Shown here piece by piece: positions 9,501-17,866 of a DNA stretch of 64,000 bases. Where the stretch lies: NCBI RefSeq assembly GCF_029688925.1, contig NZ_JARUKY010000003.1, positions 186,001 through 250,000 of the forward strand. The letters run 5' to 3'. The position numbers were made by a program, and so were the translations under genes. Below the pieces are notes generated by a model, which saw nothing but the letters and a program-made list of their open reading frames with translations, had not been told where the DNA came from and ran no database searches. This stretch comes from Evansella sp. AB-P1. Its GTDB lineage: Bacteria > Bacillota > Bacilli > Bacillales > Salisediminibacteriaceae. The first letter of the stretch is position 1; each line of letters begins with the position of its first letter.

Positions 9501-12500
9501 GAAGCCCCCAGCTTCATATGTTAAGGTAGTGGCGCTGTCTGTGAGAAGAGCTTCAAGCCCTGTTAAATATGCAGCACCCTTTGGCATGGAAAAAGTACCT
9601 TCATATAGACCAGGCTGAGAGCTACTTTCAGTAAGCTGAACTCTTCTAGTTCCTTCTTCTGGTTCATCTAGTAATTCCCCACCGTTACGGTTATTTCCAT
9701 ACCAAGAGTCATAAGTTACCTCAACCGATACTTGCCGATTCGGTTCGCCTGTTACGACAAAATTCAAGTCACCTTCTGGAGCAAGACGATTCACTCTTGG
9801 CTGATCAAAAATGTTCCAATAAAATTCTTCTAAATACAACGGTGGTGTTTCCACTTCAATAACACTTGTATGAATAACAGGATCGTCAACATCAAACAAC
9901 TGTAGTACACGATATTCGTAAGCTGTATCACCAAGTAATCCAGTGTCCTCTGCTGTCACCGCATCATAGCCAGCAACTTCGCTTCTATTTTCCCAAGCGT
10001 CTTCACCAAGAACTCGTCGTTGGATTTGATAGCCAATGACACCTAATTCTTGTGGGGCTGGATCCCATGAAAGCTGGGCAATTCCTCCTGCTTCAGGTGT
10101 TACGATAAGTCCTGCTTCACCTGGTACACCTTCAATTGTTGAAGCTGTAACCGATAGTGGTGGTGTTGTTTCTCCAAGTCCTGTTGCTTCCACCGTAAAG
10201 GTATATTCCGTGCCAGGTTCTAGATTAGTCACAGTATAGTTAGTAGAGGTGGTTTCTCCAATAAGGTCACCGTTTATCCGAACCTGATATTCTGCAACAG
10301 TACCATTCGCTTGGTCCCACGATAAAGCTACGAAGGTTTGCCCCTGTTGAGTCACCGTGATCTCCGCATCCTCTGGCCATGTTGGTGGTTCGAGGACATG
10401 TTCGATGAACGTACGATAAATATTTCTGCCAGTTATATCATCTCGATCATCAATTAAATCTCTATCTGTACTTGAATAAGTAATATAGCTTCCGTCTCGG
10501 CTAATTCTATAGTCATCAAGTGATCCTACAACATTCGGAACACCTTCAGATGAGACTGATGTCATCCAAATTCTTCCTGTGTCCATATCTCTTACATACA
10601 GGATATCAGAGCTATGTGATGGGGATACAGGTGTGATAAAGTTATCAGCAGTTCTAAATAGGACAAATCTACCGTCCCCACTTATTTTCGGTTCATTTGG
10701 AATATTAGCAATAGAATATAGAAGATCGTCATTTCCATAGGACCTATAGCTTACTGTTTCAAGTTCACCAGTTTCCCTGTCCCATCGTTGAATACTTCGT
10801 GTATTACTCGTTTCTCTTACAGGAAGATGACTGTACGTATGGAAAACAACATATCTACCATCATCTGATATGTCTGGATCATTATTACTTATTCTTACAC
10901 CAAGCTCACTAGTAAGTTCTCTACCATCTGGCAATTTACTTACTTGAGTAATTTCTCCTGTTTCTCTTTCCCATAAATAAATATGTCTGACATTGCTGTT
11001 ACCAGAAGCGCCTCCTTCGATTAAGTTCTTTGCACGGGTTTCAAAGACAACATAACTCCCATCATAACTAACGGCATGATTTTCCGCGTCAGTTAGTTCA
11101 GGTGTAGCATCTCCATACGGTCTATTTACCCATTCTATTTCCCGGGTCTCACGATCATAAATAAAAATATCTCGATAACCTCTTGTATCATCCTCAATAA
11201 GGTTATTTGCAGTAGACTGAAAGACAACAAATCGTCCATTACCACTGATAACTGGTTCGAAGCTAGCTCTATCCCCTATGTTTCCATCTATCCCTTGTGT
11301 GATAAGCTCTAATTGATTTGCGGTTCTTGAATAAATGTAAATTTGGTGTACAGGAAAATCTACACTATCATCGTTATGGAAATTAATGGAATTAGACCTG
11401 AAGGCAACTAAAGATCCATCAGCACTAATACTAGGAGAATCACTGTCACCGTCTCCTTGAGATCCATCATTAGCAATACTTATTAATTCAATGGCATCTC
11501 CGTCACGCACAAAAACATCCCATTTGTCATTGCTATCTCCTTCTAAAAATTCATCGGACCTTGATGCAAAAGCAACAACACTTCCATCATCTGTCATCGC
11601 TGGGTTTGATCCACCTAAAGCTTCCCCACTTGTATTTTGAGAAATAAGTTCCGTCGTAAATCCTTCTCCTGCAGCAGTTGTTGATATGTGGATGGATGCT
11701 GGGTTGATATCCTCCCCATGCCAATCTCTAGATTTTAGTTCGTAGTGATACTCAGTATCAGGCTCTAAATCGCTATCAGAGAAATATTCTCTCCAAACAC
11801 TATTTGACCCACCTATATCTTCTCCATCACGATAAAGTGTCCACCCTCTAGCTTGACCATTTGATGGCTGATCCCACTGAAGAAGAATTCCGCGATCATA
11901 AGCAATATAAGAGATTTGAGGAGCTACTACGTCCACAGTTGTCACTGATTCCGTAGGACCATCTGATGTCAAGTTCCCATATCGATCCATTCCTTGAACA
12001 GTAAATTCATATTCTTCCCGTTGCTTTAATCCAGTTGCCACATATTCATTTTCAGCACCATGGACATAATCTACTAATTCTCCGTCCTGAAAAATATAAT
12101 AATGGATAAAACCTTCTTGAGATTCCCATATTAATTGAGCCTCATTTCCACCTGGAACAAATTCCAAATCACCATCCCAGCTGTGTGAAGGTGCTGTATA
12201 GCTATCCCCAACGAAGGTTACATAGACGTCTTGTACACGATTCGTATCATAAGGAACGATGTTTGTTTCTTTATATGTCCAAGAAGTAAAAGCAACAACT
12301 GTCCCACTATCATCTATTGTCGGAGAGGTTTGACTATCATCAAACAATTCCCCTTCGTTATTGTATTGAATAAGCTGCGTTTGCCCTTTTTCCATGTCAC
12401 GGACATAAACATTGTAAAAACCATTAGCCCTAACATTTGGATCTAATATACGAGATCCTGATCGAAAACTAACATGTTTCCCATCTCCACTTATAGCCGG

Positions 12501-13868
12501 GCTTAAACTAGTATTATCTCCTCCAGACCTCCCGTGTGCAGCAATACTAACTATTTCAAATTCACCATCATGATAACGATAAATTTGATCACCACTAGTT
12601 TCCATGTCTACAAGATCCGTAGCTGTTGATCCAAAGACGATATAACTACCATCTCGACTAATATCAGGACTCCTACTATTACCATTCGGTTCCCCACCAT
12701 CTAACGATCTAGTAATTCGTTCAATGGTAGATTCGTTACGATTATAGAGGAATATATCACTGTTATCTCCTTCTTTATCCTCTGTTAAATCCGCATTACT
12801 AGATTCGAAAACAATAAAATTACCGTCTGAACTAATTTTTGGATTAGCACTTTGATTACTGGCGTGATCAATTTCTATTCTAGCCATTTCTTCATTTGAT
12901 CTGTCCCATATGAAAATGTTGCGGGCACTATTGCCACCATCACCAACTAAATTGTTACCAGTTGATTCAAATACAATAAATTCCCCATTTTCACTAACAC
13001 TAGGGTTAAAAGTGTTAGCAGAACTTAATTGTCGTTCCCCATTTTCATCTGGAGACGTTCCACTTATAAATTCCCTTTCTCCCGTTTCGCGATCGTATAA
13101 AAATACATGCTGTATCGCACCGGAAAAGAATGCGTTCGATCGATAGACAACGTAACGACCATCAGGACTAATCATATGCTGATTACCAGAAACAGCACTA
13201 CCATCATCGTTTTTACTGATTAACTCTGTCGTCCCATCGTGAAGGTCACGAACGTAAATTTTATCACCTTGGCTAGTGATCCCATCTTCTAAACTACTTG
13301 AAGTACTAAACGCCACATATCTACCGCTACCATCAATCGAAGGACTACCTGCTCTGTCTCTTCCTTGTCTCCCATCCGTACCTACACTAGCTTTTACCGT
13401 CTGCATTTTAACGGGATCAGTAGTTTCAGTGGATTGCAAAGTCACATCAGAGGATGATTCTTGTTCCTCTTCCCTCTGTTGATCGTCGTCAGAATTTGAG
13501 TTTTCTTCTTTTTCATCATTCTCTTTCTTCGTTTCATTATCAACATCTAATGATTCTTCATCTAGTTTTTCTGACTCTCCGTCCGAGTCTACGTCACCAT
13601 TTAATTCTCCTACATCCTCTTCGTTCCCTTCACCGTTCTTATTCGATTCATCTTGAAGCATTCTTAATGTAGCTTCTGCATCAAATAAGTCTTCATACTC
13701 ACCTCCAAGTTCGTATGTAATCTCATCAGTTGAAGACATGTCACCTGTCCGAACTACCTCACTACTACTTTGTTGTGAAAAATAGTTATTCCCTACTGAC
13801 CAGCTCGCTATCATTGGTTGAAACAACAATGCAAACGAAAGAATAATAGCAAGTGGCTTCGTTGTCAT
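3552..13868 (-). CDS. Giant secreted multidomain wall-anchored protein
   Basis: About 3438 residues. In order: signal peptide (1-25); acidic Ser/Asp/Glu linker (55-145); a first PD40/TolB-like beta-propeller (about 170-560) built of repeats such as SPSIDGSGRYVAFSTSS; two fibronectin-III domains (565-735); a second PD40 propeller (740-1155); two more FnIII (1165-1345); beta-rich segments; a carboxypeptidase-regulatory-like domain (1664-1740); a DUF11-like domain (1970-2080); Ig-like domains; FnIII (2467-2555); a helical/hydrophobic stretch (2570-2725); a Trp-rich domain (2757-2857); two bacterial Ig-2 domains (2994-3185); a C-terminal module (3204-3345); acidic linker; VPDTA sorting signal (about 3400), membrane helix and RRRKG tail. 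It is probably a sortase-anchored surface protein that binds polymers or partners; no enzyme domain was recognised. ATG 13868 or TTG 13871 could be the start (RBS GGGGGG). It is monocistronic, with its own terminator. Confidence 0.9.
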   Translation of the reverse strand: MTTKPLAIILSFALLFQPMIASWSVGNNYFSQQSSSEVVRTGDMSSTDEITYELGGEYEDLFDAEATLRMLQDESNKNGEGNEEDVGELNGDVDSDGESEKLDEESLDVDNETKKENDEKEENSNSDDDQQREEEQESSSDVTLQSTETTDPVKMQTVKASVGTDGRQGRDRAGSPSIDGSGRYVAFSTSSSLEDGITSQGDKIYVRDLHDGTTELISKNDDGSAVSGNQHMISPDGRYVVYRSNAFFSGAIQHVFLYDRETGEREFISGTSPDENGERQLSSANTFNPSVSENGEFIVFESTGNNLVGDGGNSARNIFIWDRSNEEMARIEIDHASNQSANPKISSDGNFIVFESSNADLTEDKEGDNSDIFLYNRNESTIERITRSLDGGEPNGNSRSPDISRDGSYIVFGSTATDLVDMETSGDQIYRYHDGEFEIVSIAAHGRSGGDNTSLSPAISGDGKHVSFRSGSRILDPNVRANGFYNVYVRDMEKGQTQLIQYNNEGELFDDSQTSPTIDDSGTVVAFTSWTYKETNIVPYDTNRVQDVYVTFVGDSYTAPSHSWDGDLEFVPGGNEAQLIWESQEGFIHYYIFQDGELVDYVHGAENEYVATGLKQREEYEFTVQGMDRYGNLTSDGPTESVTTVDVVAPQISYIAYDRGILLQWDQPSNGQARGWTLYRDGEDIGGSNSVWREYFSDSDLEPDTEYHYELKSRDWHGEDINPASIHISTTAAGEGFTTELISQNTSGEALGGSNPAMTDDGSVVAFASRSDEFLEGDSNDKWDVFVRDGDAIELISIANDGSQGDGDSDSPSISADGSLVAFRSNSINFHNDDSVDFPVHQIYIYSRTANQLELITQGIDGNIGDRASFEPVISGNGRFVVFQSTANNLIEDDTRGYRDIFIYDRETREIEWVNRPYGDATPELTDAENHAVSYDGSYVVFETRAKNLIEGGASGNSNVRHIYLWERETGEITQVSKLPDGRELTSELGVRISNNDPDISDDGRYVVFHTYSHLPVRETSNTRSIQRWDRETGELETVSYRSYGNDDLLYSIANIPNEPKISGDGRFVLFRTADNFITPVSPSHSSDILYVRDMDTGRIWMTSVSSEGVPNVVGSLDDYRISRDGSYITYSSTDRDLIDDRDDITGRNIYRTFIEHVLEPPTWPEDAEITVTQQGQTFVALSWDQANGTVAEYQVRINGDLIGETTSTNYTVTNLEPGTEYTFTVEATGLGETTPPLSVTASTIEGVPGEAGLIVTPEAGGIAQLSWDPAPQELGVIGYQIQRRVLGEDAWENRSEVAGYDAVTAEDTGLLGDTAYEYRVLQLFDVDDPVIHTSVIEVETPPLYLEEFYWNIFDQPRVNRLAPEGDLNFVVTGEPNRQVSVEVTYDSWYGNNRNGGELLDEPEEGTRRVQLTESSSQPGLYEGTFSMPKGAAYLTGLEALLTDSATTLTYEAGGFPIEILGHLTVDVQLQDDIDISDLPDTIRIRAWSDSRQDGASLEIDHHGTFVLENLPQADDYVVRLQATSGADLAEVQSGVQVHGGLTNPVDDDSVLLEYRGPSDKWVVVTLPGGVHGDAELEIPDDFTITVRDADTNRLLTRQKAALGEEVHIYSSEASNHHLNAEELEITVSAPWPGQSNGVKTVEVQPGEHLIEVEMPESDGIITVYGTITNSDGEPVEGVEVSATHPRTGFRTSFNSRVKTTEDGTYALPVLPGKTTISAAIEYNANHRGLSEEIVKEIEPGDDIELNLSIEDRRRYVMGIDEIKYVVGGMEQGLMNLGGSEAEGFSFTISGEDISTLRASRSNGGYPIESWLTEGTELSFCIDGSPLGLPEQCQDITLGENHQVGGEFYYDESYLAGSIFGQLVLPDGSHWNSRDRNTTSPTLNVYDESGSRVLRTAGASAENVNANVPEAGEYRLQFNGRHDGTEYFADVTVNVEEGSSVTIGNIEMQPGGRFGFRNGNTLTGDPEEVMPGNNAIVRATYDNTRPGTVTDTEMRFELPQGMNFVSGTLVHNGDVVNPTEVTSDHIIVAIGDVARNEYGSIRFQISVNDEVDSRDTQVRSTIQFTDVNDEREEWIGNVEFLVGGVSLTMQETIHDRSQRVHGRAPGNSTIRVYADSVLVGETMSAPNGFWQVDVDLPERGSPYWYTLNATATNGEESYSSPNTNVLFHPDSPRLVSVSMRQGDTQEDINNLAPIAMGNINRFLPATSDWVTFSTEGSVARFPRTMLAGLPFEFELNFSDPDRVSNVHVYVEGPAGGNAPAEQDEDGVWRSRIETDRAASWRLGKIYVSYDTDEMSVPRDAQSASWGDDALALIDDPIDFNDDFWGWGDHFVPEVEPTEEDFADPEDEELSTMMIPPTSPNVGGNDPPRGRYVIQEPLHLGRSGMDGWLSVTLEPGHSSPEGGIWFDGGIGMVGSGSSGPSMSWGNVSIRQPNSRSLTITVTGHIPIEDFLEQDRNPIPPVWREDAALAVSSMDSNNGNLVLNWHPAEDSLWIDQYRIYEIDDDGGRHMVTEVFGDNGETELTNLNDGELYTFQVAASDPHGNWSYGPELEVTVGDLQAVIDGDELDSFMALQEELVEEEWKQVLRMANSSSGDNRVRQTTRVGLKVMDGLGYLDVALAAWEMDRDMDALSEIIDNFPECAGPVPPDLMNAIDRATLASVGNSALPVVFATAGALAPTGIGLIGSVALVATGTASALAANAAKNRAFDRVDELLQEALEDAAEECEEDPEGPPGSDNGDNDSDSDSEDGDTPSTDPNGRPLNPGARPIANPAWKIDPSGFVYEVDEDNRLQGVTATVLYSETENGPYEVWDAEWWGEQNPQTTDAVGWYGWDVPEGWWRVVYEKDGYETTYSEDVYGPIQVPPPHFEVNIPMRSILPPEVEEVEVIDADGTIAIAFNRHVRNVTVSENTVQLLTTGDEVEEVAGEIVYIDSVANPHTDSNEKDLSQVIHFVPDEALTVEEEYELVVRDLIESYSNVPLTEEEVFSIVVTEMEEEIELVSIELSPTEVELEIGETESLTVTAHYSDDSTDDKTEEATWSSSDEGVATVNENGVVTGVSEGTAVITFTFEGESAEATVTVKKEEEDPTPPDPGEPELTSVQLSPSEVALEVGKTESLTVTAHYNDDSTEDKTEEATWSSSDESVVIVNENGIVTAISEGTAIITATFEGETAEATVTVKKEEEEPSPPDPGEPGEPGDGDDPPSDIRLFIMNGEEVEVAGGEKVTIKGTDSYIVFPEDLPEGSTLTLEEVSEEELDQLLEGTVYEIAGAMYRFTFDNPNETAFGDSFTLAFSYDTREYEKEDVHMYHYDDATEQWTLLDNSEVDEAEGIVSVKVNSFSIYGVLAERKVEGVPKAPEDVEDEEKDPDKDKDSTDPKDDDKSKEDDGVSDEDSSKDDEKAGDGDTVPDTATNMYNMLIIGLIFLAIGTGVVLVGRRRKGVEEE

Positions 13869-13886
13869 CAATATAATTCCCCCCTT

Positions 13887-13961
13887 ATTATACTTTTAGT
13901 AGAAAAACCTACTATTTTAACTGTATCACTACGAAAATAGTACGAGTATTATACTTTAGTA
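13887..13961. promoter_or_regulatory. Operator-like direct and inverted repeats upstream of the giant gene
   Basis: ATTATACTTT(T)AGTA occurs at 13887-13901 and 13948-13961. The second copy is part of the palindrome TATACT-TT-AGTATA; the first is followed by TAGTAG-AAAAAC-CTACTA. This arrangement between the start codon and the probable promoter looks like a pair of repressor sites. The regulator is unknown. Confidence 0.4.
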
Positions 13962-14086
13962 TAATTTTGTTAGCTATTGTAGGGATATTATAGAAATAAT
14001 TGGGAATTTATTTATAATTAGGGTGAACCTACCAGGTGAGTTGGAGATTTGTACCGTTGTGCTTGCGGATTGAAACGGATACTTTT

Positions 14087-14122
14087 GTACCAAGTCTAAT
14101 TGTACCAGGTTCAATTTTATCT
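14087..14122. repeat. Dispersed repeat C (TTGTACCAGGTTCAAT type)
   Basis: Contains TGTACCAAGTCTAATTGTAC followed by CAGGTTCAAT. Related copies are at 45961-45990 and 46653-46683. The 13872-14254 interval otherwise holds only the giant gene's upstream region and the nagA terminator. Confidence 0.55.
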
Positions 14123-14166
14123 ATTTTGTATAACATAAGTTTTCAAGATAATCTCCCATACAAAAG

Positions 14167-14211
14167 AAAAGGTGACACTATTGAAGTTACCTTCATAGAG
14201 ACACCTTTCAA
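14167..14211 (-). terminator. Terminator-like hairpin after nagA
   Basis: An imperfect inverted repeat (AAAGGTG ... CACCTTT with inner TATTGAAG / CTTCATA) ends on the minus strand in TTTTCTTTTG, about 45 bp after the nagA stop. Confidence 0.6.
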
Positions 14212-14254
14212 AACTTGCATTTAATTATTCTAATGGAAGGCGTATAAGGAAGCT

Positions 14255-15490
14255 TTAATCATCCAAATGAGAGAATACACTGTTCATGAAAACAACCTTC
14301 CCTCTGCAAATAGTTAATAAAACTTCTCCAGCATCACTAATCAATATAATATCTGCGTCCTTTCCTTCACTAATTGAACCTTTGCGATGATATAGGCCTA
14401 ATTTTTTTGCTGGATTAACTGATGTTATTTTTGTTAAAACTTCTATGTCATCATCTATCCATTTAGCAAAGTTATTTCTTGCATCAATCATTGGTAAGAC
14501 ACTCCCTGCAAGTGCTCCCTCTTCATTTTTTGCTATATTTTCTATCACCGTTACATTTTGTCCTCCAAATTCGTATGCCCCTTCTCCTAACCCCTTTGCT
14601 CTCATAGAGTCTGTTACTAAAATAAAGCTGTCTTCTCCTTTTAAACGATATGCCAGTTCTATCATTTCAGATGAAACGTGAATACCATCTGCTATCACTT
14701 CAACGGATACAGTAGGATGCTTCGTTAATAATAAGGCCCCAGCTGCACCACCGTTACGATGATGGAGGCCAGACATTTGATTAAACAAATGAGTTCCGTG
14801 GCTTACTCCATTTTGGATCGCTACCGACATTTCTTCAAAGGATCCATTCGTATGCCCCATTGAAACAACGATGTCGTTCTTATGTAAATAGCTAGTTAGT
14901 TCAAAGTTTTTATCCTTTTCCGGTGCTAGAGTTACCATTTTTATATTATTTTCTGACAACTGATTCCACCTTTTAAACTTTTCAACATTAGGGATTTGTA
15001 TATGTTGGAGTACTTGTACACCTCGTTTTTCTTTATTTATAAATGGACCTTCAAGGTGAATAGCAACGATTTCAGCCCCCACAGTATTTTCTTGTTTTAT
15101 ATAACTTCCAATATTTGAAAGGGCTTTTTCGATTTTTGAATCAGTATGTGTCATCGTTGTGGCTAAAAATGCCGTTGTACCTTCTTGTGTCAATTTTGAG
15201 GACATGTTAAGCAAAGCCTCTTCTGTAGCATCCATTACATCTGATCCATAGGCTCCATGAATATGGAGATCTATCATTCCAGGGACAACCCATCCAGCAC
15301 CGTTACAATCAATAATACGAGGATGTTGCTTTCCTTTTTTTATTTCTTCCATACAAAGTGCTTTTATATCCCCAACATCATTAGGAAAAACACCTTTCAC
15401 TTTTCCATCAGAAATATGAATAGTGCCTTTAGAAAGGAATGTCTCACCAGTGAATGTTTCCGCATTAATTAGTAATATATCCTCCATCAT
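14255..15490 (-). CDS. nagA: N-acetylglucosamine-6-phosphate deacetylase
   Basis: A 411-residue amidohydrolase-fold enzyme that converts GlcNAc-6-P to glucosamine-6-P plus acetate in amino-sugar and cell-wall recycling. Visible: VPGMIDLHIHGAYGSDVMD (metal-binding HxH), the LEGPF motif with its metal-ligand Glu, GHTNGSFEEM, HGTHLFNQMSGLHHRN, IADGIHV and LVTDSMRAKG with the catalytic Asp. The start at ATG 15490 is set by AAGGAGG eight bases upstream; the longer frame to 15583 has no RBS and the extra 31 residues do not look like NagA. The residue pattern after EGPF (NKEKRGVQ) differs from the usual pattern there, so substrate range may differ slightly. Unusually, nagB and a GntR-type nagR do not follow; the gene is solitary. 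Confidence 0.93.
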   Translation of the reverse strand: MMEDILLINAETFTGETFLSKGTIHISDGKVKGVFPNDVGDIKALCMEEIKKGKQHPRIIDCNGAGWVVPGMIDLHIHGAYGSDVMDATEEALLNMSSKLTQEGTTAFLATTMTHTDSKIEKALSNIGSYIKQENTVGAEIVAIHLEGPFINKEKRGVQVLQHIQIPNVEKFKRWNQLSENNIKMVTLAPEKDKNFELTSYLHKNDIVVSMGHTNGSFEEMSVAIQNGVSHGTHLFNQMSGLHHRNGGAAGALLLTKHPTVSVEVIADGIHVSSEMIELAYRLKGEDSFILVTDSMRAKGLGEGAYEFGGQNVTVIENIAKNEEGALAGSVLPMIDARNNFAKWIDDDIEVLTKITSVNPAKKLGLYHRKGSISEGKDADIILISDAGEVLLTICRGKVVFMNSVFSHLDD

Positions 15491-15653
15491 AAATAACGCC
15501 TCCTTCCTATCTTTAATGAAGGACATTAAGACAGTCCTGTCCACCATTTCTGATTCGAATTTTTTAATAATAAAGGAATTCATGTTAAACTTTTATAAGA
15601 ACCTCTGAAATTTCACATTCCTAATTTTTCATAAGATGAGGTGACATGAACGT

Positions 15654-16232
15654 ATGAAATTACAAAAGGATAACTGGATTGAATTTAGTTTCATACTACT
15701 ATTAATTGTTTCTTATTTTTTACCATGGTATCACAGCTACAACAATAGCTACTCTCTCTTTCATGATGCAGTTCTGTTTTTTGAAATTATTGTAGTTGAT
15801 GGCTTTATTCTAACACCTTTTTATTGGGGCGATGGAATAGGCATTGAATTGCTCATTCATTTTTGGTATTACTTTGGAGCACTATCACTTTCAATTCCAG
15901 TATTAAGCGCAATTGCCCTATATAAAATTTATAAACAAAAAAAGTACACGGTATTAAGAAATATTATCCTAATGTTGACCTTTACGATGGTACTTGTGTA
16001 CTTCCTTGATTTTCTTCTTAATCCTTTCAATTCTCCCATTGGCACAACATTGGAGATTGGGTTTTACCTCAGTACGTTAGCATTAGTTTGTTTAGGCATA
16101 ACTAGTTTTTTGAGGGAAAAAATAAAGACCTCACGTCTAGGTATGAGGGAAAAGTGTCCCTCCTGTAAAGAAAAAACAATACATGAAAAAGCTGAAAAGT
16201 ATTGTCTTAAATGTGGTTATCACGTCTCATAA
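15654..16232 (+). CDS. Membrane protein with C-terminal zinc ribbon
   Basis: A 192-residue protein with about five hydrophobic segments (about 10-30, 45-60, 70-95, 103-125 and 133-150), ending in a cytosolic zinc ribbon: CPSC at about 168 and CLKCGYHVS at the C-terminus. The ribbon is of the type that ends many Bacillus membrane proteins and is probably structural. The start at ATG 15654 follows GAGGTGAC; a nearer ATG at 15646 is blocked by an immediate stop. It stands alone between nagA (divergent) and the c-di-GMP riboswitch. No family or function is recognised. Confidence 0.7.
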   Translation: MKLQKDNWIEFSFILLLIVSYFLPWYHSYNNSYSLFHDAVLFFEIIVVDGFILTPFYWGDGIGIELLIHFWYYFGALSLSIPVLSAIALYKIYKQKKYTVLRNIILMLTFTMVLVYFLDFLLNPFNSPIGTTLEIGFYLSTLALVCLGITSFLREKIKTSRLGMREKCPSCKEKTIHEKAEKYCLKCGYHVS

Positions 16233-16368
16233 TTCACCGCCATCAGGATTTAAAATTGATGGTGGTTTTACTATTCTTATTGTATTGATAATAGTTCTAT
16301 ATCCCTATAAACTGTTTTATAATTCGACTTATTTCTTTGTCTAATTTTGTCTAATTTTGTTAAATATA

Positions 16369-16397
16369 TTGGACTTTTTTCACATTTTGTATATAAT
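16369..16397 (+). promoter_or_regulatory. Sigma-A promoter of the riboswitch-EAL-PilZ operon
   Basis: -35 TTGGAC (16369-16374), 17-bp spacer, -10 TATAAT (16392-16397). The start would fall about 20 bases before the riboswitch aptamer. Confidence 0.85.
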
Positions 16398-16419
16398 GGT
16401 ATAAACATTACAATTTTAA

Positions 16420-16560
16420 TAAAGTTACGAAAAGGCAAACTTATCGAAAGGTAAGGACGCAAAGCTACGGGTCTAACGCATATAGCCACGATCGCCGAGC
16501 CACCGAAAAAACTGTAGGAGTGCATACTAGTTTTTTACGGTATGCATTTTTTTATTTTTT
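16420..16560 (+). ncRNA. c-di-GMP-I (GEMM) riboswitch with terminator
   Basis: The aptamer shows the class-I landmarks in order: AAGGCAAAC, a GAAA tetraloop hairpin, GGACGCAAAGC, GGGTCTAA, and a closing GCC ... GAGCCACCG. The expression platform follows: TGCATAC (16521-16527) pairs with GTATGCA (16540-16546) ahead of seven T's, a terminator. AAAAAACT (16506-16513) can instead pair with AGTTTTTT (16529-16536) and break it. The switch therefore decides whether transcription enters the EAL and PilZ genes, a feedback loop in which the ligand controls its own hydrolase. Whether c-di-GMP turns the operon on or off cannot be read with certainty from the sequence. Confidence 0.9.
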
Positions 16561-16580
16561 AAGGAGGTTTTTTTAGCGGC

Positions 16581-17297
16581 ATGAGCATCGACAACTTCAT
16601 TAAGAAGGAACAGTTCTACCATTTTTATCAGCCTATTTATGACATAACAACGATGAACATATTAGGCTACGAAGCACTATTACGATCCAGTATACATAAA
16701 AATCCAATGGATGCTTTTCAATTAGCAATCAATGAAAAAAAGCTTTATGAATTGGATATGCGGTCCATTCATAAAGCCTTATTCTCCTACGGAAATGTAG
16801 GATCAGCGAAAAGTAATCGAAAATTGTTTTTGAATGTTTTCCCGTCAACTATTCTAAATCAAAAATTCTTTCCTTTTCTTACTAAAATTATGTCTTTAAG
16901 TACTATCAAAAGTCAACAAATAATCTTTGAGATTTCAGAATCAGAATTACCTGAAAATTTCCATGATCTTCGTTATTGTATTAATAAGCTAACAGAGCTT
17001 GGATTTGATGTTGCAATTGACGATTTTGGAAAAGGCTTTGCAAACTTTGAAGCTTTAACTAAGATCGATTCTGCTTTTATTAAATTGGATCGTTTTTTTA
17101 CAAGTGATCTGCACCAAACACCCAAAAAACAAAGTTTACTAAAACACTTAATGGACTATTCTAAAGAATTTCATACACCAATCATCCTAGAAGGAATAGA
17201 GAATGAATTAACAAAAGAAGCTGCCCTTGACCTAGGTGTAATTTATGCTCAAGGCTTCGGCTTATCAAAGCCATTAAGTTTAAGTGAGGTAATTTAA
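16581..17297 (+). CDS. EAL-domain c-di-GMP phosphodiesterase
   Basis: A 238-residue stand-alone EAL domain that hydrolyses c-di-GMP to pGpG. Key residues are present: the EALLR signature (GYEALLRSS, about 34-42), a metal-binding Asn in LFLNVFPS, FEISESEL, the IDDFGKGFANFE loop with its paired Asp, an IKLDR Lys/Asp, ILEGIENE and AQGFGLSKPL. It looks catalytically complete and has no membrane or sensor domain, so it is cytosolic and controlled mainly by supply. An AAGGAGG RBS (16561-16567) lies just past the riboswitch terminator, 13 bases from ATG, a long spacing. Its stop codon overlaps the ATG of the PilZ gene by one base, implying translational coupling. Confidence 0.93.
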   Translation: MSIDNFIKKEQFYHFYQPIYDITTMNILGYEALLRSSIHKNPMDAFQLAINEKKLYELDMRSIHKALFSYGNVGSAKSNRKLFLNVFPSTILNQKFFPFLTKIMSLSTIKSQQIIFEISESELPENFHDLRYCINKLTELGFDVAIDDFGKGFANFEALTKIDSAFIKLDRFFTSDLHQTPKKQSLLKHLMDYSKEFHTPIILEGIENELTKEAALDLGVIYAQGFGLSKPLSLSEVI

Positions 17298-17866
17298 TGA
17301 TCTTCATTATCGTCACTAGTCAATTACTAATAATTATCTTATTTTTACTTACATTAAGTCTAATATTATTCATAAGAAAGAAACTTAAGAAGCTAGATCA
17401 ATACAAGCCTACGGAAGTTTTATCAAATAATCATAGTGAAACGAAACAAGTGACTAATAATAAAAACAAATTTTTAACCGTAAATGTATCTGAAAAATGC
17501 TTAGTTAAATTTACTGAATTTGAAAATAGTAAGTTAACCCCACTGAAAGATAAAATTGTAGAAGCAAAACTTGAAGACATCAGTATTGGTGGAGCCAGAA
17601 TAGTAACAAATTTTAGTCTACCAATTCACGAACCGATCTATGTTCAGTTGCATTTTTCATTAAAGGATAAGACATTTACATTGTATGCTCAAATTGTAAG
17701 GAAAATAGAGAAAACGAAGAAAGACCACTATAATTATGGATTACAATTTGTAAAATTAAGCAATAGTGAAGAGCAACAGCTATTTTTTACCTTAAACCAA
17801 TTATCAGCAAAGAAGGGAAATGAGTATCAAGGATTACAACATGATTTAGAGCCAAGAATAAACTAA
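17297..17866 (+). CDS. Membrane-anchored PilZ-like protein
   Basis: A 189-residue protein with one N-terminal membrane helix (residues 2-27), a short linker, and a PilZ-like beta-barrel (about 65-175). The DxSxGG signature is clear (LEDISIGGARIVTNF), as is the following NYGLQFVKL strand. The usual RxxxR c-di-GMP-binding motif before the barrel is not evident; the region reads VSEKCLVKF, so ligand binding is uncertain. Its coupling to an EAL gene and a c-di-GMP riboswitch still supports a c-di-GMP effector role at the membrane. It begins within the TAATG overlap with the EAL gene, and a terminator follows directly. Confidence 0.8.
   Translation: MIFIIVTSQLLIIILFLLTLSLILFIRKKLKKLDQYKPTEVLSNNHSETKQVTNNKNKFLTVNVSEKCLVKFTEFENSKLTPLKDKIVEAKLEDISIGGARIVTNFSLPIHEPIYVQLHFSLKDKTFTLYAQIVRKIEKTKKDHYNYGLQFVKLSNSEEQQLFFTLNQLSAKKGNEYQGLQHDLEPRIN

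Noticed and set aside
3552-13871. Many frames opposite the giant gene
   Set aside because: They lie antisense in the coding region of one long, domain-rich protein, and none has an RBS or family match.
14036-14224. Short frame encoding VPSLIVPGS-like peptide
   Set aside because: It is a reading of repeat C and of the nagA terminator; no RBS.
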